From: Aquabacter cavernae
GTDB lineage: Bacteria; Pseudomonadota; Alphaproteobacteria; Rhizobiales; Xanthobacteraceae
Assembly: GCF_003993795.1 (NCBI RefSeq)
Contig: NZ_RWKV01000010.1
Coordinates: 33,951-97,950, forward strand
Direction of reading: 5' to 3'
DNA: 64,000 bases
Of this stretch, positions 23,857 to 33,300 are shown piece after piece; positions within the stretch are counted from its first letter, which is position 1; every line of letters begins with the position of its first letter. Made by a program: the position numbers and the translations under genes. The notes beneath the pieces were generated by a model. That model searched no databases. It was not told where the DNA came from and worked only from the letters and a program-made list of their open reading frames with translations.

Positions 23857-25479
23857 ATGATCCGTCTCGATTCCATCGGCAAGCAGAACGGCAAGCAGAT
23901 CGTCTTCATCGAGGCGTCCGCCACGCTCCTCAAGGGCGAAAAGATCGGCCTTGTCGGCCCCAACGGGGCGGGCAAGACCACGCTGTTCCGGCTCATCAAC
24001 GGCCAGGAAGCGCCGGACGAGGGGCAGGTGAGCGTCGATCGCGGCACCTCCATCGGCTATTTCAGCCAGGATGTGGGCGAGATGGCGGGCCAGCCGGTTC
24101 TCAACGAGGTGATGGACGGCGCAGGTCCCGTCAGTTCCATCGCCAAGGAGATGCGGGAGCTTGAGGCGGCCATGGTCGATCCCGACCGCGCCGACGAGAT
24201 GGATGCCGTCATCGAGCGCTATGGCGAGGTGCAGGCCCGCTTCGAGGAACTGGACGGCTATTCCCTGGAAGGCCGCGCCAGCGAGGTGCTGGCCGGCCTC
24301 GGCTTCAGCCAGGAGATGATCGACGGCGATGTGGGGCGCCTCTCCGGCGGCTGGAAGATGCGCGTGGCGCTGGCCCGCATCCTGCTCCAGCGCCCGGACG
24401 TGATGCTGCTGGACGAGCCGAGCAACCATCTCGACATCGAAAGCATCATCTGGTTGGAGGACTTCCTGAAGGGCTTCGACGGCGCCCTGATGATGACCTC
24501 CCATGACCGCGCTTTCATGAACCGCGTGGTGGGCAAGGTGGTGGAGATCGACGGCGGCACGCTCACCACCTATTCGGGCAATTACGAATTCTATGCCGAG
24601 CAGCGGGCGCTGGCGGAGAAGCAGCAGCAGGCGCAGTTCGAGCGCCAGCAGGCCATGCTGGCCAAGGAAGTGGCCTTCATCGAGCGCTTCAAGGCGCGCG
24701 CCTCCCATGCCGCCCAGGTGCAGAGCCGGGTGAAGAAGCTGGACAAGATCGACCGGGTGGAGCCGCCGCGCCGCCGCCAGAGTGTGGCGTTCGAGTTCCA
24801 GCCCGCGCCCCGCTCGGGCGAGGATGTGGCGAGCCTGAAGAACGTCTCCAAAAGCTATGGCGCGAAGACCGTCTATGACGGGCTGGACTTCCATGTGCGC
24901 CGCCGCGAGCGCTGGGCCATCATGGGCGTGAACGGGGCGGGCAAGTCCACGCTGCTGAAGCTGGTGACCGGCGCCACCACGCCGGATTCCGGCACGGTGA
25001 CGGTCGGGGGCAGCGTGAAGATGGGCTATTTCGCCCAGCATGCCATGGACGTGCTGGAAGGCGAGCGCACCGTGTTCGAGACCCTGGAGGATGCCTTTCC
25101 CCAGGCGGGACAGGGTTCCCTGCGCTCGCTCGCGGGCTGCTTCGGCTTCTCCGGCGACGATGTGGAGAAGCGCTGCCGCGTGCTCTCCGGCGGCGAGAAG
25201 GCGCGCCTCGTCATGGCCAAGATGCTCTATGACCCGCCGAACTTCCTGGTGCTGGACGAGCCCACCAACCATCTGGACATCGCCACCAAGGAAATGCTCG
25301 TGGCCGCGCTGGAGAGCTATGAGGGCACCATGCTGTTCGTCTCGCATGACCGGCACTTCCTCGCCGCCCTCTCCAACCGCGTGCTGGAACTGACGCCCGA
25401 GGGCGTGCACCAATATGGCGGCGGCTATACGGAATATGTGGCCCGTACCGGCCAGGAAGCGCCGGGTCTGCGCCATTAG
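23857..25479 (+). CDS. ABC-F family ATPase (ribosome-associated translation factor type)
   Basis: The 540-residue protein holds two ABC ATPase domains in one chain with no membrane segments: GPNGAGKTT, LSGGWKMR and LLDEPSNHLD in the first, GVNGAGKST, LSGGEKARL and LDEPTNHLD in the second. Between them, at about residues 240-300, is a charged, Gln-rich helical linker (AEKQQQAQFERQQAM) typical of ABC-F proteins, which insert this linker into the ribosomal E site. The YbiT/Uup-like subgroup is closest by eye. The ATG at 23857 starts exactly at the family N-terminus (MIRLDSIGKQ); upstream codons in frame have no support. Confidence 0.92.
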   Translation: MIRLDSIGKQNGKQIVFIEASATLLKGEKIGLVGPNGAGKTTLFRLINGQEAPDEGQVSVDRGTSIGYFSQDVGEMAGQPVLNEVMDGAGPVSSIAKEMRELEAAMVDPDRADEMDAVIERYGEVQARFEELDGYSLEGRASEVLAGLGFSQEMIDGDVGRLSGGWKMRVALARILLQRPDVMLLDEPSNHLDIESIIWLEDFLKGFDGALMMTSHDRAFMNRVVGKVVEIDGGTLTTYSGNYEFYAEQRALAEKQQQAQFERQQAMLAKEVAFIERFKARASHAAQVQSRVKKLDKIDRVEPPRRRQSVAFEFQPAPRSGEDVASLKNVSKSYGAKTVYDGLDFHVRRRERWAIMGVNGAGKSTLLKLVTGATTPDSGTVTVGGSVKMGYFAQHAMDVLEGERTVFETLEDAFPQAGQGSLRSLAGCFGFSGDDVEKRCRVLSGGEKARLVMAKMLYDPPNFLVLDEPTNHLDIATKEMLVAALESYEGTMLFVSHDRHFLAALSNRVLELTPEGVHQYGGGYTEYVARTGQEAPGLRH

Positions 25480-25844
25480 GCGGGGCCGTCCGCGGCGCAC
25501 GGCGGCGCGCCTGGATCAAGCGTGAGACGGATCGATGGCAAGCGTTTCGTGATTCGCGCAGACGTATAGAGGCAGATCTTCGCTCGTCGATGCGGTCAGG
25601 GGCCTGATCCGTACAGGTTGAAATATGCCGAGCGATGAAACTTCCGCTCGGCTGTTCCTTGCGGGCGCCTCGTCATTTCAGCAGGAGGCCAGAAGGTCCT
25701 ATCTCTTTGAACGGGCGGATATTCTGTCCGGCCCTTGTTCGTGCCTTGCGTGAAAATGCGCCGCAGGCAAAGTTCGCCATTCCCTTTCACAGAACTCTGA
25801 TACCCATTGGGCAGGTCCAGCTTGCCTGCCCGAGGGGTCTTTCC
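25480..25844. other. Intergenic region with a degenerate repeat copy, upstream of the autotransporter
   Basis: No gene is supported in these 365 bp. GCCTGATCCGTACAGGTTGAA at 25602-25622 matches the left hairpin of the repeat at 53716-53830 with two differences, so it is a decayed copy. The start of the autotransporter is uncertain, and some of this stretch could be its 5' coding part if the ATG at 25635 is used. Confidence 0.45.
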
Positions 25845-28800
25845 GTGCGTTCTCCCTTTCCCGCCGCCGCTCGCCGCGCTCCCTGGATCCAGGAATTCCA
25901 GGTTAAGCATTCGGGTGGGCGGCGCCGGGCCCTGCTGGCCACGGTCGCGTCCGGCCTCATGCTCCTCTCCCTCGCCGGCGCCGCACGGGCGGATGGCGGC
26001 GCGGGGGGCAGCCCTGAGGGCGGCGCGGGCGGCATCGACAGGCTGACGGGCGCGGGCGGGGCGGGAGCGAACGGCACGTCCGGCCAGGGCGCGGGCGGTG
26101 GCGGCGGCGCCGGTGTCACGGGCGGTGCGGGCGGCGCGGGTGCGGGCGGCGGCAGTGCCATCGGCGGCACGGGCGGCGCGACCCCCGGCGCCACGGGCGG
26201 AAACGGCAGCTTCGGCACGGGCTATGGCGCGGGCGCGGGCGGCGGCGGCGCCCATGGTTATGTGGGCGCGGCGGCGCCTAGCGGGAATGTCCGGGGCGGC
26301 AATGGCGGCTATGGCGGCAGCGACGGCGGCAGCAATGGCGGCGGCGGCGGCGCGGGCGGCCACGGCGCCGTGCTCACGGGCAGTTCCTATACGCTGACCA
26401 CCTCCTTCACCGGCGGCACGGGCGGAAACGGCGGCTACGGCAATTGGGGCAGCACCGGCTATGGCGGTGATGCGGGCAGCGCGGGCGCCGGCCTCGTTTT
26501 CTCGACCACCGATGGCGTCTCGGCCACGGTGAGCGGCACCATCACCGGCGGCACAGGCGGTGAGGCGGGCGCCGGTTCGGCCAGCGGCGAGGGCGGGACG
26601 CCCGGCACCGACAGCGTGGGCGGCGTCGGCGTGACCGGCCAGAACCTAACCCTGGTTCTCACCTCCACCGCGCGGGTCTCCGGCGGCCTCACTTGGAACG
26701 GCACGAGCCGCTCCGCCGCCATCGCCTTCACGGGCGGTTCCAACGTGCTGGACCTGCAGCCCGGCGCCACCATCACCGGCTTGGTCACCGGGGCGGATGC
26801 GGACGATACGCTGCGCTTCAGCGGCCCTTCGGGCATCGGCCAGAGCTTCGACCTTTCTCAGCTTGATGCGGGCGGTCAGTTCGCCGGGTTCGGCACGCTG
26901 GAGCAAGGGGGAGATGCGGGCCTCGTCATCACGGGCTCGACCTCCTCGGCCTTCACCCTGATGGTTGCGCAGGGACAGGCGGAACTGTCCTACGGGGTCT
27001 CCCTGTCCGGTCCCGTCATTATCGCGAGCGGCGGCTTCCTGGTGCTTGAGGGCAATGAACTGACGGGGCAGGTGCGGCTCAGCGGCACCTTGAGTTCCGC
27101 GATGAGCACCAGCCAGATCGGCAGCCTGCTGCTGACCGACGCGGGCACCATCGATACGCAGTTGAACACGGCGATTGTGGTGTCCAGCCCCGTGACGGGC
27201 TCGGGCTCGCTCACCAAGACCGGCACGGGCACCCTCACCTTGTCTGAAGGCAGCACCGCCACCGGCCTCATTACGGTGGCGAGCGGCACCTTGGCCCTGG
27301 GCGCCGACACCACGGTGTCCGGCCCCCTCCAGGTGAATGGCGGCGGCATCCTCTCTTTGGCGGGCGGGAACACGCTGTCCGGATCCCTGGCGCTGGCGGG
27401 CATGGTGAGCGTCAACGGAACGGCGCCGAGCACCCTGTCCGGGGGCCTCGCGCTCACGGGCGCAGGCACTGTCCTGGCGGCCGAGGGCACCGCGTTGAAC
27501 GTGACGGGTGTCGTGTCGGGCTCCGGCTCGCTCATCAAGGAAGGGCTCGGCACCCTGACCTTGTCAGGCGGCAGCACCGCGTCGGGTCTTATCGAGGTGG
27601 CCTACGGCACCCTCGCCCTGGGGACGGGCGCAAGCGTTGCCGGACCCATGCAGGTGGATGCCGGCGGCACGCTCGTCCTTGCGGGCGGCAATGCCGTTGC
27701 AGGCGGGCTGACCCTTGCCGGAACCGTCACGGCGAACGGCGCGAACACGTTGGGTGGGCTGGCCCTCTCAGGCGCGGGCAGCGTGACCGCGCAGCCGGGC
27801 GCTGTGGTGGACGTGACGGGCGCCGTGTCCGGCTCCGGCTCGCTCACCTTGGCGGGCGGGGGCACGCTGGCGCTCACGGGCGGCAGCACCGCCTCCGGCC
27901 TCATTTCTGTGACCGCGGGCACCCTCGCGGTCGGCTCCGGCGCGAGCGTGTCGGGGCCGGTCCAGGTGGATGCGGGTGCCGTGCTGGCGCTCGCCACGGG
28001 CAGCACGCTCGGCGGCGCGCTTGGCTTGTCGGGCACCCTGGCGGCGCTGGGCGATGCCTCGGTGACCGGGACCGTGTCGGTGAGCGGCACCGGCGTGATC
28101 GACACGGTGCCGGGCGCGACCCTCACCGTCATCGGGCCGGTCTCCGGCCCCGGCGAATTGGAGAAGGCGGGCGAAGGGACGCTGCTGCTCGCCAACGGCG
28201 CGTCGGGCTTGAGCGCGGTGACGATTTCGGGCGGTGTGCTGGGGCTCGGCGCGGGCGCCGTGCTGGACGCGCCGGTCTCGGTTGCTCCGGGCACGGTGCT
28301 GGGCCTGTCGGGCGGCAGCACCGTTACGGGTCCGGTGACGCTGGGCGGCACCATCCTGTCCGAGCAGATCGGGCCGGGCGCCAACACGCTGGCCGGGGGC
28401 CTCATCCTCGCGGGGACCGGCATCATCGATACGCGCGGCGTCTCTGAACTCATCATCGAGAACGGGATTTCCGGCACGGGCGGGATCGTGAAGGTGGGGC
28501 AGGGCACGCTGACGCTTACCGACCCCTCCACCTATCAGGGCGCCACCGACATCCTGGCGGGCACGCTGGCTTTGGTGGGCGCGGGCAGCGTCGCTTCGTC
28601 CAGCGGCGTGAATTTGGTCGGCCCCACGTCCGTGCTCGATATTTCCGGCACCACCAGCGGCACCTCCGTCACGGCCCTCCAGGGGATGGGCACAGTGGCG
28701 CTGGGCGGGCAAACGCTGACCATCACCGATGCCTCGGGCCTCTTCTCCGGCGCCATCACGGGCACGGGCGGCCTGACGCTGGCGGGGGGCACCCAGGTGC

Positions 28801-30416
28801 TCGGCGGCACCATGACCTATTCCGGCCCCACCACGGTGGCGGGCGGCACGCTGGTGCTCGACGGCACGCTCACCACCTCGACGGTGCAGGTCCAGGCGGG
28901 CGGTACGCTCACCGGCAGCGGCACCATGGCCGGACTGGACGTGGGCGCGGGCGGCACGGTGTCGCCCGGCCCCGGCACGGCCACCCTGGTGGTGACCGGG
29001 AATGCCACGCTCAATCCCGGCTCCACCTATGTGGCTGATATCACGCCCGGCGGAGCGCAGGACCTCATCGTCGTGGGCGGGGCCGCCGACATTTCGGGCG
29101 CCCAACTCCAGATCGTGGCGGCGCCGGGCATCTATCTGCCGGGCGGGGCCTATCCGTTGCTGGTGGCGGCTGGAGGCGTTACGGGCCAGTTCGGCACCGT
29201 CACCACCAATCTCACCTCCGCCTTCCTCGACACCACCGTGGCATACGGCCCGGACGGCCTCGCGCTGGACATCTCGCGCAACACCCGCGCCTTTGTGGAG
29301 GTGGCGGTGACGCGGAACCAGCAGGAGGTGGCCGCCGCCGTGGAGGCGCTGGGCCTCAGCAACGCGATCCACGACGCCGTGCTTCAGCTGGCCGCCGCGC
29401 GCGCCCAGGCGGCGTTCAACCTGCTCTCGGGCGAGATTTACGGCTCCGCCGCCACGGTGATGCAGCAGCAGTCGGTCTATGTGCGCAACGCGGTCTCCGC
29501 GCGCCTGCGCCAGGCGGATCCCGGCCCGGCGAGCCAGCCGCTGGCCTATGCCGCCGGTGCGCCCGCCACCGCCACGTTTGGCGGCGGGCTCACGCCGGTG
29601 CTCTGGATGCAGGGCTATGGCGGCTGGGGCGACAGCTTCGGCAATGGCAATGCGGCCACCATCTCCAACAGCCTGGGCGGCTTCCTCGTGGGTGCGGATG
29701 TGGGGCTGGGCGGAGAGACGCGGGCGGGCCTGTTCGCGGGCTTCAGCCAGTCTCAGTTCGATGTGGCGGCCCGTTCCTCCTCAGGCTCCATGGATAATTA
29801 CGATATCGGCGCCTATGCGGGCACGCGGCTCGGCGCCTTCGCGCTGCGGGGCGGCGCGTCCTATTCCTGGCACGACGTCTCCACCGTGCGCAGCATCTCG
29901 TTCGACTATTTCGGCGGCACCGCCAGCGCCGATTATACGGCTGGGACCGCGCAGGTGTTCGGCGAGGTGGCCATGGATCTGGCGGCGGGCGCCGTCGCCT
30001 TCTCGCCGTTCGCGGGGCTTGCCTATGTGAATGTGGGCGCGGCCAGCTTCCTGGAGAGCGGCGGCGCGGCGGCGCTGGCGGCGCACACCAACGCGGTGGG
30101 CACCGCCTATTCCACGCTGGGCCTGCGCGCCGCCACCTCGTTCCAGCTCATGGGGCGCGCGCTCACGCCGAGCCTGATGGTGGGCTGGCAGCATGCCTTC
30201 GGCGACACCACGCCCACGGCCACCCTGCGCTTCGCGGACGGGGCGCTGCCCTTCTCCATCTCCGGTGTGCCCATCGCGGAAGATGCGCTGCTGCTGGAGG
30301 CGGGCCTGTCCTATGGCCTGTCGGACGTGGCGGCCCTGTCGGTGGCCTATAGCGGCCAGCTCGCCTCAGAGGCCAGCCAGAATGCGTTTACGGCCCAATT
30401 CTCGCTGAAGTTCTAA
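25845..30416 (+). CDS. Large type V autotransporter adhesin with Gly-rich N-terminus
   Basis: The 1523-residue protein has an extended signal region (hydrophobic ALLATVASGLMLLSLAGAAR, cleavage near residue 46). A Gly/Ala-Gly-Gly tract follows to about residue 245 (GAGGAGAGGGSAIGGTGG type, like mycobacterial PE-PGRS proteins). Then come beta-helix passenger repeats rich in SGSGSL, GTLTL and SGL motifs; three repeats of about 85 residues lie at 27190-28000. The C-terminal autotransporter barrel, from about residue 1250 (LWMQGYGGWGDSFGNG), ends in the terminal Phe that barrels need. The GTG at 25845 has GAGGGG 7 nt upstream; the ATG at 25635 is the longer alternative. It is probably a surface adhesin or biofilm protein. 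Confidence 0.85.
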   Translation: MRSPFPAAARRAPWIQEFQVKHSGGRRRALLATVASGLMLLSLAGAARADGGAGGSPEGGAGGIDRLTGAGGAGANGTSGQGAGGGGGAGVTGGAGGAGAGGGSAIGGTGGATPGATGGNGSFGTGYGAGAGGGGAHGYVGAAAPSGNVRGGNGGYGGSDGGSNGGGGGAGGHGAVLTGSSYTLTTSFTGGTGGNGGYGNWGSTGYGGDAGSAGAGLVFSTTDGVSATVSGTITGGTGGEAGAGSASGEGGTPGTDSVGGVGVTGQNLTLVLTSTARVSGGLTWNGTSRSAAIAFTGGSNVLDLQPGATITGLVTGADADDTLRFSGPSGIGQSFDLSQLDAGGQFAGFGTLEQGGDAGLVITGSTSSAFTLMVAQGQAELSYGVSLSGPVIIASGGFLVLEGNELTGQVRLSGTLSSAMSTSQIGSLLLTDAGTIDTQLNTAIVVSSPVTGSGSLTKTGTGTLTLSEGSTATGLITVASGTLALGADTTVSGPLQVNGGGILSLAGGNTLSGSLALAGMVSVNGTAPSTLSGGLALTGAGTVLAAEGTALNVTGVVSGSGSLIKEGLGTLTLSGGSTASGLIEVAYGTLALGTGASVAGPMQVDAGGTLVLAGGNAVAGGLTLAGTVTANGANTLGGLALSGAGSVTAQPGAVVDVTGAVSGSGSLTLAGGGTLALTGGSTASGLISVTAGTLAVGSGASVSGPVQVDAGAVLALATGSTLGGALGLSGTLAALGDASVTGTVSVSGTGVIDTVPGATLTVIGPVSGPGELEKAGEGTLLLANGASGLSAVTISGGVLGLGAGAVLDAPVSVAPGTVLGLSGGSTVTGPVTLGGTILSEQIGPGANTLAGGLILAGTGIIDTRGVSELIIENGISGTGGIVKVGQGTLTLTDPSTYQGATDILAGTLALVGAGSVASSSGVNLVGPTSVLDISGTTSGTSVTALQGMGTVALGGQTLTITDASGLFSGAITGTGGLTLAGGTQVLGGTMTYSGPTTVAGGTLVLDGTLTTSTVQVQAGGTLTGSGTMAGLDVGAGGTVSPGPGTATLVVTGNATLNPGSTYVADITPGGAQDLIVVGGAADISGAQLQIVAAPGIYLPGGAYPLLVAAGGVTGQFGTVTTNLTSAFLDTTVAYGPDGLALDISRNTRAFVEVAVTRNQQEVAAAVEALGLSNAIHDAVLQLAAARAQAAFNLLSGEIYGSAATVMQQQSVYVRNAVSARLRQADPGPASQPLAYAAGAPATATFGGGLTPVLWMQGYGGWGDSFGNGNAATISNSLGGFLVGADVGLGGETRAGLFAGFSQSQFDVAARSSSGSMDNYDIGAYAGTRLGAFALRGGASYSWHDVSTVRSISFDYFGGTASADYTAGTAQVFGEVAMDLAAGAVAFSPFAGLAYVNVGAASFLESGGAAALAAHTNAVGTAYSTLGLRAATSFQLMGRALTPSLMVGWQHAFGDTTPTATLRFADGALPFSISGVPIAEDALLLEAGLSYGLSDVAALSVAYSGQLASEASQNAFTAQFSLKF

Positions 30417-30441
30417 GGATATGCGCGCGGCTGTCGTGTTT

Positions 30442-30456
30442 GCTCGGAAACGCTCT
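30442..30456. repeat. Fragment of the interspersed GAGCGTTTCC repeat
   Basis: GCTCGGAAACGCTCT lies 26 bp after the autotransporter stop and is identical to the end of the fuller repeat at 41840-41940 and to the complement of the one at 63774. The sequence beyond it does not match, so only an end remains. Confidence 0.5.
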
Positions 30457-30555
30457 AAGGAGGCGAAAGGCAGCCACGCGCAGGTTCCCCGTGCCACGAT
30501 CGCGCTCTAAAGTGTGCCCTGCGGCGTCAGCCGCGGTGCCGGATGGAGCGTGCGC

Positions 30556-30996
30556 GTGAAACTCAAAGCCATTGCCGTTGTGGGGCTCCTCGGCCTCAGC
30601 CTTGCCGGTTGCGTCACCGCGACGAAGGAAAAGGAAAACATGCTCGCCGCAGCGGGTTTCCAGATGCGCTTCGCGGACACGCCCGAGCGGGTCGCCTCGC
30701 TGAAGACCCTGCCGTCCCACAAGTTCACCGTGCAGAACCAGGGCGGCGCGCCGGTCTATCTGTATGCCGACCCCACGGTGTGCGGCTGCATCTATTACGG
30801 CACTGAGGAAAACTACCAGAATTACCGGCAGATGGTGTTCCAGCAGCAACTCGCCAACCAGCAGCAGATGACGGCCATGATGGCCCAGCAGGCCGCCTTC
30901 GATTACGGCCCCTGGGGCGGCCCCTTCGGCCCCGGCCCTTACGGTCCCGGCCCGTATATGGGCGTCATGATGGGCCCGCCCATGATGGGGTACTGA
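30556..30996 (+). CDS. Small outer-surface lipoprotein of unknown function
   Basis: The 146-residue protein begins with a lipoprotein signal (VKLKAIAVVGLLGLSLAGC); the lipobox LAGC puts the lipidated Cys at about residue 19. The mature part has a short globular region (residues about 25-80, ending VCGCIYYG), a Gln-rich stretch with QQQLANQQQMTAMMAQQ, and a Gly/Pro/Met-rich tail. I recognise no family. I take the GTG at 30556, 7 nt after GGATGGAG; GTG at 30550 is also possible. It follows the autotransporter by 139 bp and may be independently transcribed. Confidence 0.7.
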   Translation: MKLKAIAVVGLLGLSLAGCVTATKEKENMLAAAGFQMRFADTPERVASLKTLPSHKFTVQNQGGAPVYLYADPTVCGCIYYGTEENYQNYRQMVFQQQLANQQQMTAMMAQQAAFDYGPWGGPFGPGPYGPGPYMGVMMGPPMMGY

Positions 30997-31047
30997 GCGC
31001 GGGCAGGGTGATGCCGCCCCCCGCGGATAGCCGGGGGCGGGGTGCCT

Positions 31048-31986
31048 TCAGCGTGGGTCGGCGTCGTCCACATAGTCCTTGACGCTCATCTTGATCATGT
31101 AGTGGTCGGACAGGAACTTGTCGTGCGCCGTCAGATCCGATGAGCGCAGCACATATTGCCGCGAATATTTGAACTCTTCCCGCCCCTTGGCGATGAAGGC
31201 GCGATCAAAGGGAGCCTCCTTGTATTCGAGGCTCCAATAGGTGGCGCTGTCATTGTTGTTGAGGTCGATGAAGCCGTTATCGATGAAGGTCTCGATCGCC
31301 GGTTCGGTGTTGGACAGGATGTTGGTGTCACCGATCAGGATCAGGGACGGGTCGTATTGCCCCTCCAGGGCCTTGAGCGCCGCACAAAGGGTCGCGGCCT
31401 CTTTGCCGCGCACGCGGCGGTTCTTGGTCACGCCGCCATAGTTGGACTTCATATGGAGTGGCACGAGGCTGAGGCGCCGCTGCTCCTCCACCTGGGTCCA
31501 TGCGCCTTGGTCATCGCGCCGCCAGACCTTGTGGAGCGAGACGAAGCTCAGCAGGTGGGGCTTGCGGTCCCAGAGGCTGTCTTCGCCGTCGCTGTGGGGC
31601 ACGGGCAGAGGGGTCACGCTGTCGAGCGTCACGCGCCTCTCGTTCCACATGACGGCGCAGAGCTGGGCCTTGTCGCCGGCTGAGCGGTTCTCAAGAATCT
31701 CGTAGGCCCAGGTCTCGTCGTCGCCGTGCTCCTCCAACAGGTAGCAGACGATATCGAGGTCCGAATTGCGGCGCGTACCGCGTGCATGGCTCGGGATCAC
31801 AGGCTGGTTGTCCGCCAGTCGGACCTCCTCGTCGCTGGGCGTCACATAGATTTCCTGCAGCGCCATCAGATGGATGCCGGACATTTCAATGTGGTCCGCC
31901 AGCGCATAGGCACTCTGGCGTCGCTTGGCGCGCGGCTGCCCGCTCAGATGCTCGATATTCCAGCTCGCGATCTGCAGAAAGCCCAT
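31048..31986 (-). CDS. Endonuclease/exonuclease/phosphatase-family protein
   Basis: The 312-residue protein has the EEP fold motifs: IASWNIEHLSG at the N-terminus (Asn metal site), LMALQEIYV (catalytic Glu, near 42), LILIGDTNILSN (Asp and Asn near 223) and FLSDHYMIKM (final Asp-His pair near 295). Members cleave nucleic acids or phosphoesters with Mg2+. There is no signal peptide, so it acts in the cytoplasm unless exported otherwise. GGGGGAGGAGACC precedes the ATG at 31986; the ATG-rich extension to 32067 has no support. The exact substrate is not evident. Confidence 0.85.
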   Translation of the reverse strand: MGFLQIASWNIEHLSGQPRAKRRQSAYALADHIEMSGIHLMALQEIYVTPSDEEVRLADNQPVIPSHARGTRRNSDLDIVCYLLEEHGDDETWAYEILENRSAGDKAQLCAVMWNERRVTLDSVTPLPVPHSDGEDSLWDRKPHLLSFVSLHKVWRRDDQGAWTQVEEQRRLSLVPLHMKSNYGGVTKNRRVRGKEAATLCAALKALEGQYDPSLILIGDTNILSNTEPAIETFIDNGFIDLNNNDSATYWSLEYKEAPFDRAFIAKGREEFKYSRQYVLRSSDLTAHDKFLSDHYMIKMSVKDYVDDADPR

Positions 31987-32116
31987 GGTCTCCTCCCCCA
32001 TGTTCCAATGCGTCGATCCGGGTCGCGGGATGCGCAGAGAGATGCGGTATTCCCGCATAGATTGCATATCTCTGCGTCGCCCTCATGACATCTCGCCTCG
32101 GGGGAGGGTCCGTTTC

Positions 32117-33040
32117 TCACTCCGGCAGGGGGATGAACTCCTCCTCGCCGGGCACCTTGGGGAAGCGGCCCGCTTTCCAGGCTTCCTTCGCCTCCTCGAT
32201 GCGCTCGCGGCGCGAGGAGACGAAGTTCCACCACACATAGCGCGGCCCTTCCAGCGCCGAGCCGCCCAGGAACATCATGCGGCTCGCCGTGCGGGCGCGC
32301 ACCGTGATGGCGTCGCCTGGCCGGAAGATGAGCAGGCGGGGACCGGCGAACACGTCGCCCGCAATCTCCACCTCGCCCTCCACCACATAGATGGCGCGCT
32401 CCTCGGTGTCGGCATCCAGCGGTGCCGCCGCGCCCGGCGCGAGGATCACCTCCGCATAGAGCCAGTCGGACAGCATGCCCACGGGCGAGCGCGCGCCGAA
32501 GGCCGAGCCGGCGATGATCCGCGCGGTGATGCCCTTGTCCTCGATGGTGGGCAGGTCCACGGCGGAGAAGTGCTGGAAACCCGGATCGGTCTCCTCATGG
32601 GCGGCGGGCAAGGCGATCCAGCTCTGGAGGCCGTACATGCGCCCCTTGGCGTCGCCGAGCCGCGCATCGGCCGGGGAGCGTTCGGAATGGGCGATGCCGC
32701 GCCCGGCGGTCATGAGGTTCATGGCGCCGGGGGTGATTTCCAGCGCATTGCCCTCGCTGTCGCGATGCATGATGCGCCCGTCAAACAGATAGGTGACGGT
32801 GGCGAGCCCGATATGGGGATGGGGCCGCACGTCCAGTCCCTGGCCCGCGACGAATTGCACGGGGCCGAACTGGTCGAAGAAGATGAAGGGGCCCACCATC
32901 TGCCGCTTGCCGTGGGGCAAAGCGCGGCGGACGGAGAAGCCGTCCCCGAGATCGCGGACGCGCGGCACGATGACAAGGTCGAGCGCATCGCAGGACGGGC
33001 CGTCACCGGACGCGGGATCGGCGGAGGGCATCCAGCTCAT
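32117..33040 (-). CDS. Pirin family protein (bicupin)
   Basis: The 307-residue protein is a pirin: GPFIFFDQFGP, the metal site RPHPHIGLATVTYLF (His-x-His of the N-terminal cupin, about residues 72-86) and GRGIAHSE, followed by the second cupin with AIYVVEGEVEIAGD. Pirins bind Fe or another divalent metal and some act as quercetinases or redox-linked regulators. AGGAG lies about 9 nt upstream of the ATG at 33040. Neighbouring genes give no further hint about its job. Confidence 0.92.
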   Translation of the reverse strand: MSWMPSADPASGDGPSCDALDLVIVPRVRDLGDGFSVRRALPHGKRQMVGPFIFFDQFGPVQFVAGQGLDVRPHPHIGLATVTYLFDGRIMHRDSEGNALEITPGAMNLMTAGRGIAHSERSPADARLGDAKGRMYGLQSWIALPAAHEETDPGFQHFSAVDLPTIEDKGITARIIAGSAFGARSPVGMLSDWLYAEVILAPGAAAPLDADTEERAIYVVEGEVEIAGDVFAGPRLLIFRPGDAITVRARTASRMMFLGGSALEGPRYVWWNFVSSRRERIEEAKEAWKAGRFPKVPGEEEFIPLPE

Positions 33041-33300
33041 GGGACAGGGCTCCTTCTGGCGTGTCCTGGAGGGTGATCTTCGGGCCGGGTGATGAGCCCG
33101 GCCGGGCCAGCCTCCAACGGTTCCAGACTGCCACGACTTGCGCGTTCCGTCCCGTGCATCGGTGCAAGGCGACATTGCCGATCGGCAGCCGGAGTTGCGG
33201 CCTTGCCGCATCGCTCGACGCAACGGCGATGCTGCCGCCACCGGAACAAGTCTCGGGCGCGGCCGTTCACCAAGGCCGTTCCTCTGAAGGCTCAGTTTCC

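Noticed and set aside
26000..26640. CRISPR-like or satellite repeat array
   Set aside because: The repetition follows Gly codon triplets (GGC GGC) in one open frame and has no spacer structure, so it is the Gly-rich part of the autotransporter.
27768..29372. Minus-strand open frame of 534 codons inside the autotransporter
   Set aside because: It is the complement of repeated Gly/Ser/Thr-rich coding DNA. Its His/Arg/Ala-rich product resembles no protein family.
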